Part shown: in pieces, positions 23,805 to 32,152 of the stretch | How positions within the stretch are numbered: position 1 is the stretch's first letter | Layout: every line of letters begins with the position of its first letter | Notes under the pieces: model-generated | Database searches by the model: none | What the model was told of the DNA's origin: nothing | Seen by the model: the letters and a program-made list of their open reading frames with translations, nothing else | Translations under genes and position numbers: made by a program | NCBI GenBank assembly: GCA_044224705.1 | Contig: JBGAJY010000040.1 | Location: 1 to 32,726 of the forward strand | Direction of reading: 5' to 3' | From: M3007 sp044224705 | GTDB lineage: Bacteria > Bacteroidota > Bacteroidia > Chitinophagales > Saprospiraceae | DNA: 32,726 bases

Positions 23805-26800
23805 TCAGTCCTTCTTTTTCTTTTTGAAGGGATCCCATTGGTTGAGTTTGTCTTTTACGTCGTCTACTTTCTTTTGCCCTTCTTCGCCCAGTTTTTTCTT
23901 CGCTTCTTCTTCGGCTTTCTTCTGGGCTTCTTCCACTTTCTGATTGGCCACGTTGCGAAGACTGTCGGCGGCTTTTTCGGCGGCGGCTCTGGCTTTCTCT
24001 TTGGCTTCGTCCACTTTTTGGTTCACGACGTTTTTCAGGCTGTCTTTGGCTTCCTGAAACGCGGCGCCGGCTGCTGCCGAAGCCTGTTCTTTCATCGTTG
24101 CCTGTCCGTCGCTGCCCAATACCTTCATGCCTACTTTGGGGTTGGCAAAAGAACCGGTGAGGTCGAAGCGCACGTTGATGAATTCGCCCTGGGCAATATT
24201 GAGGCCCGCTTTTGAGGCTTCTTTCGAAAGCAGGCCGAGGCCCGCGTTGGCTGCGCTGCCCACGCCGCTTTTTTCAAGCGCAGTGCGCGGCACTTTGGTC
24301 AAGACCTGGTAGTTCATTTCATTGGTCAGGCCGTGCGAGCCGCCGATTTGCATGAGCACATCCTGCATTTGCACATTAAACGGCTTAAGCGTCACCTGGC
24401 CGTTTTTGATTTCAAACCAGTTTTTGGTGTTTTTCAATTCGAGGTGCTGCAGATAATTGAGGTTCAATTTGCTGCCGATCTCGTTGAGCGGTTTGAAATT
24501 ATTGATAATGGCGCTAATGGTTTCCATAAATCCTGCTGCCGACAAAGTGGAGAAATCGGGCGTCATGTCTTTGCCCAAAATTCCGCTGAGCGACAAGGTC
24601 GTATTGAATTTGCCGTCGATCATTTGGGCGATCGGGGCAAAGGTTTTGACCGTTGTAAAGTTTTGGTACGCCTCGCGGAAGCCCATGTTTTGCAGCGCCA
24701 TATCCATGTTGAAAGCAGGCTTGGCCGCGTTTTTGGTGTCGTAGGCGCCATTCACAGCGACCTGTCCGCCCAGGAGTTCGGCGGTGCAATTGTTGAGCGT
24801 GGCGGCGCTGTTTTTCACCACCACCTGTCCATCCAGATTATGGAGCGTCAGATTGGTGTATTTGACCTGAGCGAAATTGGCGTTCAGGGTCATGTCCATA
24901 TTTTCCGGGACGGGGATGGTTTCGGCGGCGGCCGGCGGGGCGGCTTCGGCTGTTTTCGCGGTCGTTGTTGTGGCGGCAGGTGCTGCGGGGGCCATGAACT
25001 GGTTCATATCGAAATAATTCGATTTCAGGTTCACGGTTCCTGACACGGTTTGGTTGTCGAAGAGGTAATTCCAGGCGTTGTTGATTTGTCCGTTGCCGGC
25101 CAGGTCGCTGTCGCCGATTTTCAGCCCGAAGTTGTCGATCGTCATCTTGTTCGGCATAAAATGGCCTTTCAGCGCGACGTTGGACAGGTCGTAGGTATCG
25201 TATTTCAGTTTGCCTACCTGGCCGTCGACGGTAAAATCCCAGCGGTCGAAAACCTTTTCCGAAGCCGGCGGCGGCACGTCGGTGGGTACTTTTCCGGATG
25301 TTGTCGCGGCGGCGGGCTCTTCCTCCATCCATTCGTTGGCATCGAAATAACCGGAATTGAAGTTCAGGTTGCCGGTCATCGTTTTCGTCGTGGAAAAATA
25401 AGCCAGGATGTTATCAATACTTCCGGAAGCGCGCAGGTCGCTGCGGCCCAGTTTGGCGTCGAAGGTCTGGATCACTACTTTTTGCGGCGTCAGGCTGGTG
25501 GCCAGGTTGTTGATTTTGACGGCGGGTGTGCCGGCAGCCTTGTAGGAAATGCCCTGCATACCGAAATCGCCGGCCATTTGCACCTGGTCGTATTGCTGGC
25601 GGTCGATCTGGCTCATGGCCGCTTTGCACATGATATTGGCGCGGATGATGCCGGCCAGTTCCTGCACCCCGTCCATGGGGAAGGCTTTGGACAGTTCGCC
25701 GAGGTTCAGGGTGCCGTTGATTTTCGTGTCTACAGAGGGATCGCTGACGGGCGTTTTCAGGTTAAAATAACCTTCCAGGGGGTTGGAGCCGATGCGCAGG
25801 GAGAATTTGGGGATGTTGACCGTCAGGCCGTTCAGCGTAGCGTCGGGGCTGTTGATCGAGGCGTCGACGTTGATGTTGCTCACGCCGAGCGGCAGGCTGG
25901 GATATTTAAAATCCGCGTTGGCGACCTTGAAATCGAGTTTGAAAGCGGGATAGGTAGTCTCGTTGTATTTGCCTTTGACCATGCCGCCGAACTGCACCTG
26001 GCCGTTGGCCTGCACATCGCCAAAGTCCTTGGTGTAGGCGCCGGGGATAATCGACAGCAGGCTTTTGAAGGTGTTCTGCGGGGTGCCGAATTTGAGGTCC
26101 ATGAGGATATCCTCGGTATTTTCGGGCATTTGTACCCAGCCGTCGAGCAGCAGCCGCAGGTCGTTTACCTGCAAATCGTTGTTTTTGAAGGTAAAACGCA
26201 TGTTTTTCATGTCGGCCGACAGGGTGGACACCCAATCGGTCCGCGCATTGAGCAGGTATTGGATTCCGCCGTAATCGACTGACAATGCCGAGGCATGGGT
26301 TTCCATGACAAGGTCGTACACATCGGCCCCGAAATCGCCGCTGCCCTGGTGGTTCAGGCCGGCAATTTCGACGTCCATGCCCAGAGAGCGGTCGTTGTAG
26401 CGCAGGGTTCCATCGTTGATTTCGTAGTGGTCGAGTTTGATCTTGCCGCCATCGCCCTGGTCGGTTGCGGGTGTTTTGGCGGTGTCGTCGGGTTTGGTGA
26501 TGTCGTAATTGGCTTTGCCATTGGACAACACGTAGACGTTCAGAATGGGGCGTTGCAGGTATAATCCATTGATTTCCACTGCGTCGCCGAAAATGGCCGA
26601 CCAGAGGTTCACCGCCACATCGAGGCGCTCGCATTGCACGAGTTTGACGCCTTCAAATTCTTTAACACCAGTGACTTCCAGACCCTCCAGCCCTACGGAA
26701 AGGCGCGGAAAATGCCGGAAAAAAGAAATGCTGACGTCTTTAAATTCTACTTTGGCGTTGAGGTTTTCGTTAGCGGAAGTTTTGACCTGAGCGATGATCT

Positions 26801-26885
26801 GATCTTTAAAAAGATACGGCATCAGCATCAAAAGCCCCAAAAGGATGACGAGTACGACGGCGGTGCCGAAAAGGAATTTTTTCAT
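23805..26885 (-). CDS. AsmA-like envelope protein
   Basis: 1026 residues. Begins KKFLFGTAVVLVILLGLLML, an N-terminal membrane anchor, then the AsmA N-terminal pattern NLNAKVEFKDVSISFFRHFPRLSVGLEGLEV and VNLWSAIFGDAVEINGLYL. Repeating beta-strand modules follow, with low-complexity Ala/Pro/Thr inserts around residues 625-650 and a second AsmA-like block near residues 670-900 (MDMTLNANFAQVKYTNLTLHNL). Such proteins are bridge-like or assembly factors between inner and outer membrane, linked to lipid transport and outer-membrane homeostasis. The last 85 residues are a Lys/Glu/Ala coiled coil containing a near-duplicate: DSLKNVVNQKVDEAK and DSLRNVANQKVEEAQ. ATG 26885 is preferred over an in-frame GTG at 26957 because it starts the anchor. 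Confidence 0.85.
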   Translation of the reverse strand: MKKFLFGTAVVLVILLGLLMLMPYLFKDQIIAQVKTSANENLNAKVEFKDVSISFFRHFPRLSVGLEGLEVTGVKEFEGVKLVQCERLDVAVNLWSAIFGDAVEINGLYLQRPILNVYVLSNGKANYDITKPDDTAKTPATDQGDGGKIKLDHYEINDGTLRYNDRSLGMDVEIAGLNHQGSGDFGADVYDLVMETHASALSVDYGGIQYLLNARTDWVSTLSADMKNMRFTFKNNDLQVNDLRLLLDGWVQMPENTEDILMDLKFGTPQNTFKSLLSIIPGAYTKDFGDVQANGQVQFGGMVKGKYNETTYPAFKLDFKVANADFKYPSLPLGVSNINVDASINSPDATLNGLTVNIPKFSLRIGSNPLEGYFNLKTPVSDPSVDTKINGTLNLGELSKAFPMDGVQELAGIIRANIMCKAAMSQIDRQQYDQVQMAGDFGMQGISYKAAGTPAVKINNLATSLTPQKVVIQTFDAKLGRSDLRASGSIDNILAYFSTTKTMTGNLNFNSGYFDANEWMEEEPAAATTSGKVPTDVPPPASEKVFDRWDFTVDGQVGKLKYDTYDLSNVALKGHFMPNKMTIDNFGLKIGDSDLAGNGQINNAWNYLFDNQTVSGTVNLKSNYFDMNQFMAPAAPAATTTTAKTAEAAPPAAAETIPVPENMDMTLNANFAQVKYTNLTLHNLDGQVVVKNSAATLNNCTAELLGGQVAVNGAYDTKNAAKPAFNMDMALQNMGFREAYQNFTTVKTFAPIAQMIDGKFNTTLSLSGILGKDMTPDFSTLSAAGFMETISAIINNFKPLNEIGSKLNLNYLQHLELKNTKNWFEIKNGQVTLKPFNVQMQDVLMQIGGSHGLTNEMNYQVLTKVPRTALEKSGVGSAANAGLGLLSKEASKAGLNIAQGEFINVRFDLTGSFANPKVGMKVLGSDGQATMKEQASAAAGAAFQEAKDSLKNVVNQKVDEAKEKARAAAEKAADSLRNVANQKVEEAQKKAEEEAKKKLGEEGQKKVDDVKDKLNQWDPFKKKKKD

Positions 26886-27049
26886 GGCGAGTTGTAATTT
26901 CCAAGGAGGAATGGTTTCCGTATGCAATAACGATGATCGAAGCGATTCGCTTTTCACACAGAAGAGGATTTTTTTCTGTAGCAGACGTAAAACAATATTT
27001 ACCCTCCTATCCGTTTCATCGGCGCTCCATAAAAAATCAATTGGCCCAT

Positions 27050-27057
27050 TACCTTTG
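27050..27057 (+). promoter_or_regulatory. Bacteroidota -7 box TACCTTTG directly upstream of rnd
   Basis: Perfect TAnnTTTG match ending 4 nt before the ATG at 27062. If used, transcription would start at or within a few bases of the start codon, giving a leaderless message. No TTTG is seen at the -33 position. Lies in a 176-nt divergent gap shared with the AsmA-like gene. Confidence 0.4.
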
Positions 27058-27061
27058 ACGC

Positions 27062-28228
27062 ATGAATTATCACGTCCATTTCCTTGAAAAGCAGGAAGAA
27101 TTTGACCGGGCCATGGAAGAGCTGGCTGGCGCGCCCTGGATCGGTTTCGACACCGAATTCGTCGGCGAAAAGACTTTTGTCCCGGTGCTGTGTCTGATCC
27201 AGATCGTCGCAGAGGAGGATATTTTCCTCATTGATACGCTGAAAATCAAGGATCTGAGCAGGTTTTTAGACTTGGTGGCCGACCCGGACATCCTGAAAAT
27301 CACCCATGCCGGCGACAACGATTACAGGCTCCTGTATACCCTGTACGGCACGGTGCCGCTCAATACCTTCGACACTCAAATCGCTGCGGGTTTTGTGGGC
27401 TACAACTATCCCGCGGGCTTTGGAAAAATTGTGGAGCGCGAACTGCGCGTCAACCTCGCCAAAAGCCACACCGTCGCCGACTGGGAATCGCGGCCCATCG
27501 ACCCCAAAGCCATCGACTACGCCATCGAGGACGTCAAATACCTGCCGGCCCTGCACCAAAGGCTGTCGGGCAAACTGCGCCGCCACCAGCGGGAATCCTG
27601 GGCCCGCGAGGAAAACCGGAAATGGGAAAGCCCCTCTTTTTACATCGTAGACCCCTATAAAGAGGCTTTTTCCAACGACCACATCCATCAGATCAATTTT
27701 AAGGAGAAAATATTTTTGCTCCGGATTTACGCCTGGCGGCGGGAAAAAGCGGCCGAATTGAACATCCCCAAGGAAACCGTGCTTCAAAGCCGCCATATTT
27801 CCACCGTGTTGCGCTCCACCAAAGACGGCCCGAACGGATTCAAATCGAACCGCACACTGGCAGAAGGCATCTGGCGCAAGTTTTTGCCCGAATGGCAGGA
27901 ACTCTGGAAAGCCCCTGCCACCGAGGCCGAAACGGCCCTGATCAACGCTATGCCCGCCCCGGCGCCCGACGACCCCGAACTCGAATGGGCCATGGAACTG
28001 CTGTATCATTTCGTCAAAAAACAGTGCATCGAGCATGAAATCAGCGCGGCATTGCTGCTGCCCAAAGGCGATTTCAACAAATTGAAAGCCGGGCACGATT
28101 ATGACGAGGAACTTCTGAGTGGCTGGCGGGCCACCTTGTTGGGAGAAAACCTGGTACGTTGGCTACGCGAACGGCGCCCGGTCCGAATGGAATGGCATGA
28201 AGGCGTCTGCCATCTGACAATGCCCTGA
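27062..28228 (+). CDS. rnd: Ribonuclease D (3'-5' exoribonuclease)
   Basis: 388 residues, DEDDy exonuclease of RNA 3'-end maturation. Exo I FDTEF with D30 and E32; Exo II HAGDNDYRLLY near 82-92; Exo III YAIEDVKYL with Tyr near 153 and Asp near 157. The middle and C-terminal parts carry an HRDC-type helical region (DPYKEAFSNDHIHQINFKE, LLRIYAWRREKAAELNIPKE). Length fits E. coli Rnd (375). Residues 285-388 beyond the HRDC region include IEHEISAALLLPKGDFNKL, as in the second HRDC repeat. It ends 2 nt before the ABC ATPase start, suggesting co-transcription, with no obvious functional link. Confidence 0.92.
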   Translation: MNYHVHFLEKQEEFDRAMEELAGAPWIGFDTEFVGEKTFVPVLCLIQIVAEEDIFLIDTLKIKDLSRFLDLVADPDILKITHAGDNDYRLLYTLYGTVPLNTFDTQIAAGFVGYNYPAGFGKIVERELRVNLAKSHTVADWESRPIDPKAIDYAIEDVKYLPALHQRLSGKLRRHQRESWAREENRKWESPSFYIVDPYKEAFSNDHIHQINFKEKIFLLRIYAWRREKAAELNIPKETVLQSRHISTVLRSTKDGPNGFKSNRTLAEGIWRKFLPEWQELWKAPATEAETALINAMPAPAPDDPELEWAMELLYHFVKKQCIEHEISAALLLPKGDFNKLKAGHDYDEELLSGWRATLLGENLVRWLRERRPVRMEWHEGVCHLTMP

Positions 28229-28230
28229 AA

Positions 28231-29391
28231 ATGGATAAACTGCTGGAAATAAAAGATTTGCAGGTCGATTTTGAAAGTGACTCCGGCCATGTGAATGCCG
28301 TCAGTGGCATTTCGCTCGAATTGCTTCGCGGACAGACGCTGGGCATCGTCGGCGAGTCAGGTTCGGGAAAATCGGTGACGGCCCTGTCCGTCATGCGACT
28401 GCTGCCGACACCACCGGCACAAATTACCGGGGGGCAAATCCTTTACCACGCTGCCGGAGCCGAGCAACCCGTCGATCTGCTGAAACTGCCCGAAGAGGCA
28501 CTCCGGGCCTACCGCGGCGCCGAAATGGCCATGATTTTCCAGGAGCCGATGACTTCGCTGAACCCCGTTTTTCGATGCGGCCACCAGGTTACCGAAGCCA
28601 TACAGTTGCACCGTCAGGTATCGTTTTCCGAGGCCAAAAGCCTGGCCCTCGACCTGTTCGAGCGCGTTAAACTGCCCGATCCCGGCCGAATATTCCGCTC
28701 CTTCCCACACCAGATCAGCGGCGGCCAGAAACAGCGCGTGATGATCGCTATGGCCATTTCCTGCCAGCCTTCCCTGCTCATTGCCGACGAGCCGACCACG
28801 GCGCTCGATGTGACGGTGCAAAAAACCATACTCGACCTCATGCGGGAACTGCGCGAAGAACGCAACCTGTCCATGATGTTCATCAGCCACGACCTGGGCG
28901 TTATTTCGGAAATCGCCGACCACGCGGTGGTGATGCACCGGGGAAAAATAGTGGAAACCGGTCCCGTAGAACAAATCCTGCGACAACCGGAGCACCCCTA
29001 CACCCGCGGCCTGGTTGCCTGCCGGCCCTCCCTGCAACGCAAACTGTACCGCATGCCCACTGTGCCGGATTTTTTGGAAAACGGCGGTTTTGAGGCGCGG
29101 GTCGTGAGCGAAACGGATACCCAAAAACGAAGGGAAGTTTTGTACGCGCAGCCAGCGCTCCTGCAAGTCCAGAACCTGGAAGTGCGTTATCCAGCCCGAA
29201 AAAACTGGCTGGGCGCCCCGGTGGAATGGACCAACGCCGTAAAACGCGTCAGTTTCGACCTTTTCCCGGGAGAGACTTCGCCGGCAATCGGGTTGCGGAA
29301 AAACTACCCTGGGGCGCAGCATCGCCCACCTCGAAACGGCACAATCGGGTGCGGTTTTGTACCGTGGGAAAGAGGTGCTGGCTTTGAATGA
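28231..29391 (+). CDS. Peptide ABC transporter ATPase, first domain of a fused DppD-DppF-like protein (frameshifted)
   Basis: First half of a fused oligopeptide/dipeptide importer ATPase. Complete first nucleotide-binding domain: Walker A GESGSGKS at residues 41-48, Q-loop FQEPMTSLNPV, signature SGGQKQR near 163-169, Walker B LLIADEPTTALD, H-loop ISHDLGVI, and the C-terminal HPYTRGLVACRPSL block that in DppD/OppD precedes an Fe-S or regulatory segment. A second domain begins near residue 310 (LLQVQNLEVRYPARKNWLG). The frame breaks after FDLFPGET near 29277, so the final residues of this ORF are nonsense. See the next entry for the continuation. Bacteroidota commonly carry such fused two-domain ATPases; permease genes are not in this window. 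Confidence 0.85.
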   Translation: MDKLLEIKDLQVDFESDSGHVNAVSGISLELLRGQTLGIVGESGSGKSVTALSVMRLLPTPPAQITGGQILYHAAGAEQPVDLLKLPEEALRAYRGAEMAMIFQEPMTSLNPVFRCGHQVTEAIQLHRQVSFSEAKSLALDLFERVKLPDPGRIFRSFPHQISGGQKQRVMIAMAISCQPSLLIADEPTTALDVTVQKTILDLMRELREERNLSMMFISHDLGVISEIADHAVVMHRGKIVETGPVEQILRQPEHPYTRGLVACRPSLQRKLYRMPTVPDFLENGGFEARVVSETDTQKRREVLYAQPALLQVQNLEVRYPARKNWLGAPVEWTNAVKRVSFDLFPGETSPAIGLRKNYPGAQHRPPRNGTIGCGFVPWERGAGFE

Positions 29392-29932
29392 ACAGGAATT
29401 CCGGCCGTTTCGCCGCGAGATCCAGATGGTTTTTCAGGACCCTTACTCCTCGCTCAATCCACGCATGACCATCGGAAAAGCCATTCTGGAACCCATGCAG
29501 GTGCACCATTTGCACAACAATGACGCTGCGCGAAAAGAAAAAGTGGTCGAGCTGCTGGAAACCGTAGGGCTCACGGCCGATCACGGCACGCGGTATCCAC
29601 ATGAGTTTTCCGGCGGGCAGCGCCAGCGGATTTGCATCGCCCGGGCTTTGGCGCTCGAACCCAGATTGCTGATTTGCGACGAAGTGGTTTCCGCGCTCGA
29701 CGTGTCCGTACAAGCCACGGTGCTGAACCTGCTGATGGAGCTTCGGGAAAAATTCGGCCTTAGTTACCTCTTCATTTCCCACGACCTGAGCGTGATCAAA
29801 CAAATGTGCGACCGTGTGATGATCATGAACCGCGGCCAGCTGGAACAGATCGGTTATCCCGAAGACATTTTTGAACGTCCGCAGACGGAATACGTGCAGC
29901 GGCTGATTGAAGCCATTCCGGGGCAGATTTGA
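29285..29932 (+). CDS. Peptide ABC transporter ATPase, second domain (out of frame)
   Basis: Second nucleotide-binding domain in the +1 frame relative to the first half: SGCGKTTLGRSIAHLETA (29288 onward), FQDPYSSLNPRMT, SGGQRQRICIARAL, LLICDEVVSALDVSVQA with the catalytic Glu, and FISHDLSVI, all as in DppF/OppF. Between GET and SGCGKTT about 13 nt remain where related proteins have around 21, so roughly 8 nt are missing and the first Walker A glycine is lost (RQSGCGKTT). If translated alone, a start such as TTG 29357 would omit the Walker A. The domain is therefore unlikely to work unless the gap is an assembly error. Confidence 0.78.
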   Translation, partial: QSGCGKTTLGRSIAHLETAQSGAVLYRGKEVLALNEQEFRPFRREIQMVFQDPYSSLNPRMTIGKAILEPMQVHHLHNNDAARKEKVVELLETVGLTADHGTRYPHEFSGGQRQRICIARALALEPRLLICDEVVSALDVSVQATVLNLLMELREKFGLSYLFISHDLSVIKQMCDRVMIMNRGQLEQIGYPEDIFERPQTEYVQRLIEAIPGQI

Positions 29933-29964
29933 GGTATTGCGACGACGGGCATGCTTTTTCCGGC

Positions 29965-30101
29965 GACAAGTTTTTTGTCAGACAGGATTTACAGGATAAA
30001 CAGGATTTTCCCTGACGACTTCGTCGTCAAGTGTGTACGAGCCGGCGGAGCCGGCGCTTAATCCTGTTTATCCTGTAAATCCTGTCAGAAAAAAACTTGT
30101 C
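29965..30101. repeat. Large inverted repeat with internal small palindromes
   Basis: A 27-bp perfect inverted repeat (29981-30007 with 30060-30086) built from the triplet-like unit ACAGGAT, extended imperfectly to GACAAG/CTTGTC at 29965 and 30096. The 52-nt loop holds GACGAC-TTC-GTCGTC (30014-30028) and GCCGGC-GGA-GCCGGC (30041-30055). No ORF inside. Looks like a repetitive extragenic element of a kind frequent in Bacteroidota; fills most of the 229-nt gap after the ABC ATPase. Confidence 0.85.
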
Positions 30102-30103
30102 AC

Positions 30104-30137
30104 AAAAAAGGGAGGCCGGGCATTCGCCCGGCCTCCC
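30104..30137 (-). terminator. Rho-independent terminator of the T9SS protein gene
   Basis: Twelve-base-pair stem GGGAGGCCGGGC (30110-30121) with GCCCGGCCTCCC (30126-30137), ATTC loop. On the - strand it is followed by a run of six T (plus-strand AAAAAA at 30104-30109). It lies 24 nt after the stop of the - strand gene. Confidence 0.88.
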
Positions 30138-30161
30138 TCAATATACCTGACTATCAACCGA

Positions 30162-31931
30162 TTAATGGCAGATAGCGACTTTGCGCATAGCGGAGCCTTC
30201 GGCCGTGCGCACCCAGAGGAGGTACATGCCGGAAGCCACGTTGTTCACGTTCATCGTGATCTGGCCGTCTTCGAAGTTGGCCGTTTTTTGCGTCGCGACC
30301 ATGCGGCCCTGGTTGTCGAACAGGGTCAGGGTCACGAGGTCGCTGGCTTCGTTCAGGTTCACGTTCACGTGGACCTGGTCTACAGCCGGGTTGGGAGTCA
30401 CCGTCACCTGGGCGTCTTGGAGCACATTCGGTTTCACGCTGGAGCCCGGCTGGTAGCCGTCGAGTTGCAGGCGTTTCACTACTTCCGCGCCCGACCAGCC
30501 ACTGAAGAAAGCCAGGGCACCGTTATTGCCAATGGCAAGCGGTGTAGAGGGGAAGTTCAGGTAGAACCATTCCTGCGGCGAATTGGAGAAGCGGATGTCG
30601 CGGCCGTAGCCGGCTTCCAGACCGTTGTAGTACAGCGAAACGTAGTACACGTGGCGCGGTTTCAGTTCGATCGGCTGGCCGGTCACCAGGTCAGCCACCG
30701 GAACGTCGATCAGAACGCCGTCGGTTTCGGTGCCGTCCATGGTGTACACGCCATAGCCTACCTGGGTCAGGTCGTCGAAACTGCTGCTCAGGTCGATGGT
30801 GCCGTCTTCGTCCACATCGCCGTCGTAAACGAAGATGTTGATGTCGTTGGCCGTGCCGCCTGGGGGAATGTTCGGAACAAATACGGAGTCGATGTTGGAA
30901 ACGCCGAAGGTCACGAAAGTCGCTTCGCCGCCATTGGGGCCGGTGATGCAGATGGAGCCTTCCTGGTGTACGAAGCCGCCGGCAATAAAATTGGCATTTG
31001 TTGTGCCCACGCCGCCCGGGTCGTTCACAAAGTTGTCCGTAGCGAAAGTGTATGGCGTTTGAATGAATTTCCGGTGCAGTGAGTCGCGCAATTCGGTGTA
31101 TTTGTTATTGGTGTACAGTACGTTGAATTCACCCAATACGGCAGGCGGGAGGTAGTATGGGAAATAAGTAAAGGCTGTGCCTCCGGCGCTGAGCGTATCG
31201 ATCGTGGCATTGAGGGTCACGACGTTACCACCGGGTTCGGTGATCGCACACTTTAGTTGCACGTTTTGCATCAGGGAAGTGGAACGGTTGACAAAACGTA
31301 CGCCGATGTTGGCCAGTGTATCCACCTGGGTCACCGGTGTGGAATAGTGGTAAGGACCGGCAGCATCGTAAAAACGCGGCAACGCGAATTTTACGTGAAT
31401 CGTTTGTCCTGCATCCAGCACGGGCGTGATCAGTTCGCCGGTGGAGCGTGGGATAAAAATGGCCGGAATCGTAACCAGCGCAGCGGAGTCCAGGCCCGTC
31501 ATATTATAAAGAGTACATCCATTGTCGGCAGCCGTGGTATAATGGTTCACAATGATCACAGCCTTGGCGCCGGCCAACTGTGCATTATAGACTTTGAGGC
31601 TGAAAGAGCAGGTACCTCGTCGGATCAGGGCGATCTTGCCCGTCAGGTCGGTCGTGATCGGATTGCAACCGAGCGAGTCGCCGGCAGCGTCGTAAGCCCA
31701 CACGAGGTCGCCTTCGACTTCTTCAGTGAGGTCAGGGCCCCATCCGCTGGCACCGCCGAATGAACAGGCATCACCCGCGACAAAATTCGTGGCGATACTG
31801 TTGGGGCTTAGGATTTGAAAAATAAAGTCATCGTCCCAAGTGCCCACCTGGGCCTGGACCTTCTGGCTGTTTGTAAAAAGGAAGGCTAAAAGAAGCGCAA
31901 CAGGGAGGAAGGTTAAGAGTCTCTTTTGCAT
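30162..31931 (-). CDS. T9SS-exported protein with PA domain
   Basis: 589 residues. Signal peptide 1-28 (ending KVQAQ). Residues about 50-170 form a protease-associated (PA) domain: CNPITTDLTGKIALIRRGTCSF, KVYNAQLAGAKAVIIVNH, VTIPAIFIPRSTGELI. A beta-rich middle with aspartate-rich GDVDEDGTIDLSSSFDDL could bind calcium. From about 510 a T9SS C-terminal domain follows: VTPNPAVDQVHVNVNL, LTLFDNQGRMVATQKT, ASGMYLLWVRTAEGSAMRKVAICH in blocks. No protease catalytic domain is visible, so PA probably serves in binding. A paralogue with the same last residues begins at the window edge. A clear terminator follows; a -7 box precedes it. Confidence 0.85.
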   Translation of the reverse strand: MQKRLLTFLPVALLLAFLFTNSQKVQAQVGTWDDDFIFQILSPNSIATNFVAGDACSFGGASGWGPDLTEEVEGDLVWAYDAAGDSLGCNPITTDLTGKIALIRRGTCSFSLKVYNAQLAGAKAVIIVNHYTTAADNGCTLYNMTGLDSAALVTIPAIFIPRSTGELITPVLDAGQTIHVKFALPRFYDAAGPYHYSTPVTQVDTLANIGVRFVNRSTSLMQNVQLKCAITEPGGNVVTLNATIDTLSAGGTAFTYFPYYLPPAVLGEFNVLYTNNKYTELRDSLHRKFIQTPYTFATDNFVNDPGGVGTTNANFIAGGFVHQEGSICITGPNGGEATFVTFGVSNIDSVFVPNIPPGGTANDINIFVYDGDVDEDGTIDLSSSFDDLTQVGYGVYTMDGTETDGVLIDVPVADLVTGQPIELKPRHVYYVSLYYNGLEAGYGRDIRFSNSPQEWFYLNFPSTPLAIGNNGALAFFSGWSGAEVVKRLQLDGYQPGSSVKPNVLQDAQVTVTPNPAVDQVHVNVNLNEASDLVTLTLFDNQGRMVATQKTANFEDGQITMNVNNVASGMYLLWVRTAEGSAMRKVAICH

Positions 31932-31969
31932 GGTTAAATCGTTTTAAATTTTCATAAACATATCAAACG

Positions 31970-31977
31970 CAAATTTA
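31970..31977 (-). promoter_or_regulatory. Bacteroidota -7 box (TAAATTTG on - strand) of the PA/T9SS gene
   Basis: Plus-strand CAAATTTA reads TAAATTTG on the - strand, a perfect TAnnTTTG, 38 nt before the ATG at 31931. A TTTC lies 15 nt further upstream, a poor -33 match. The 221-nt AT-rich gap 31932-32152 is shared with the divergent lipoprotein gene; no promoter could be assigned to the latter. Confidence 0.4.
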
Positions 31978-32152
31978 GTCCTACAGTTGAATGAAAGACC
32001 ATTTGGCGCCTTTTCAATCCCAATGTGCCAAAATTGGCAAACTCGTTCACCGTTAAGAAAAGCAGTAGGCAATAAATTTAACATGATTAAATAAAATTAT
32101 TGAATAGGTGAAACGTTGAAAGTCGTATCGTTTCATTTTTAAATTATTTACC

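Noticed and set aside
25050..26282. Long + strand ORF (410 aa) inside the AsmA-like gene
   Set aside because: It is antisense to a gene with clear family features, has repetitive V/F/G/D-rich content typical of reverse-frame reading of GC-rich codons, and no recognisable domain.
29965..30101. Terminal inverted repeats of an insertion sequence
   Set aside because: They enclose only about 52 nt without coding sequence, and no transposase or target duplication is visible.
30033..31082. + strand ORF (349 aa) inside the PA/T9SS gene
   Set aside because: Antisense shadow rich in H, V and A; begins within the palindromic element; no domain.
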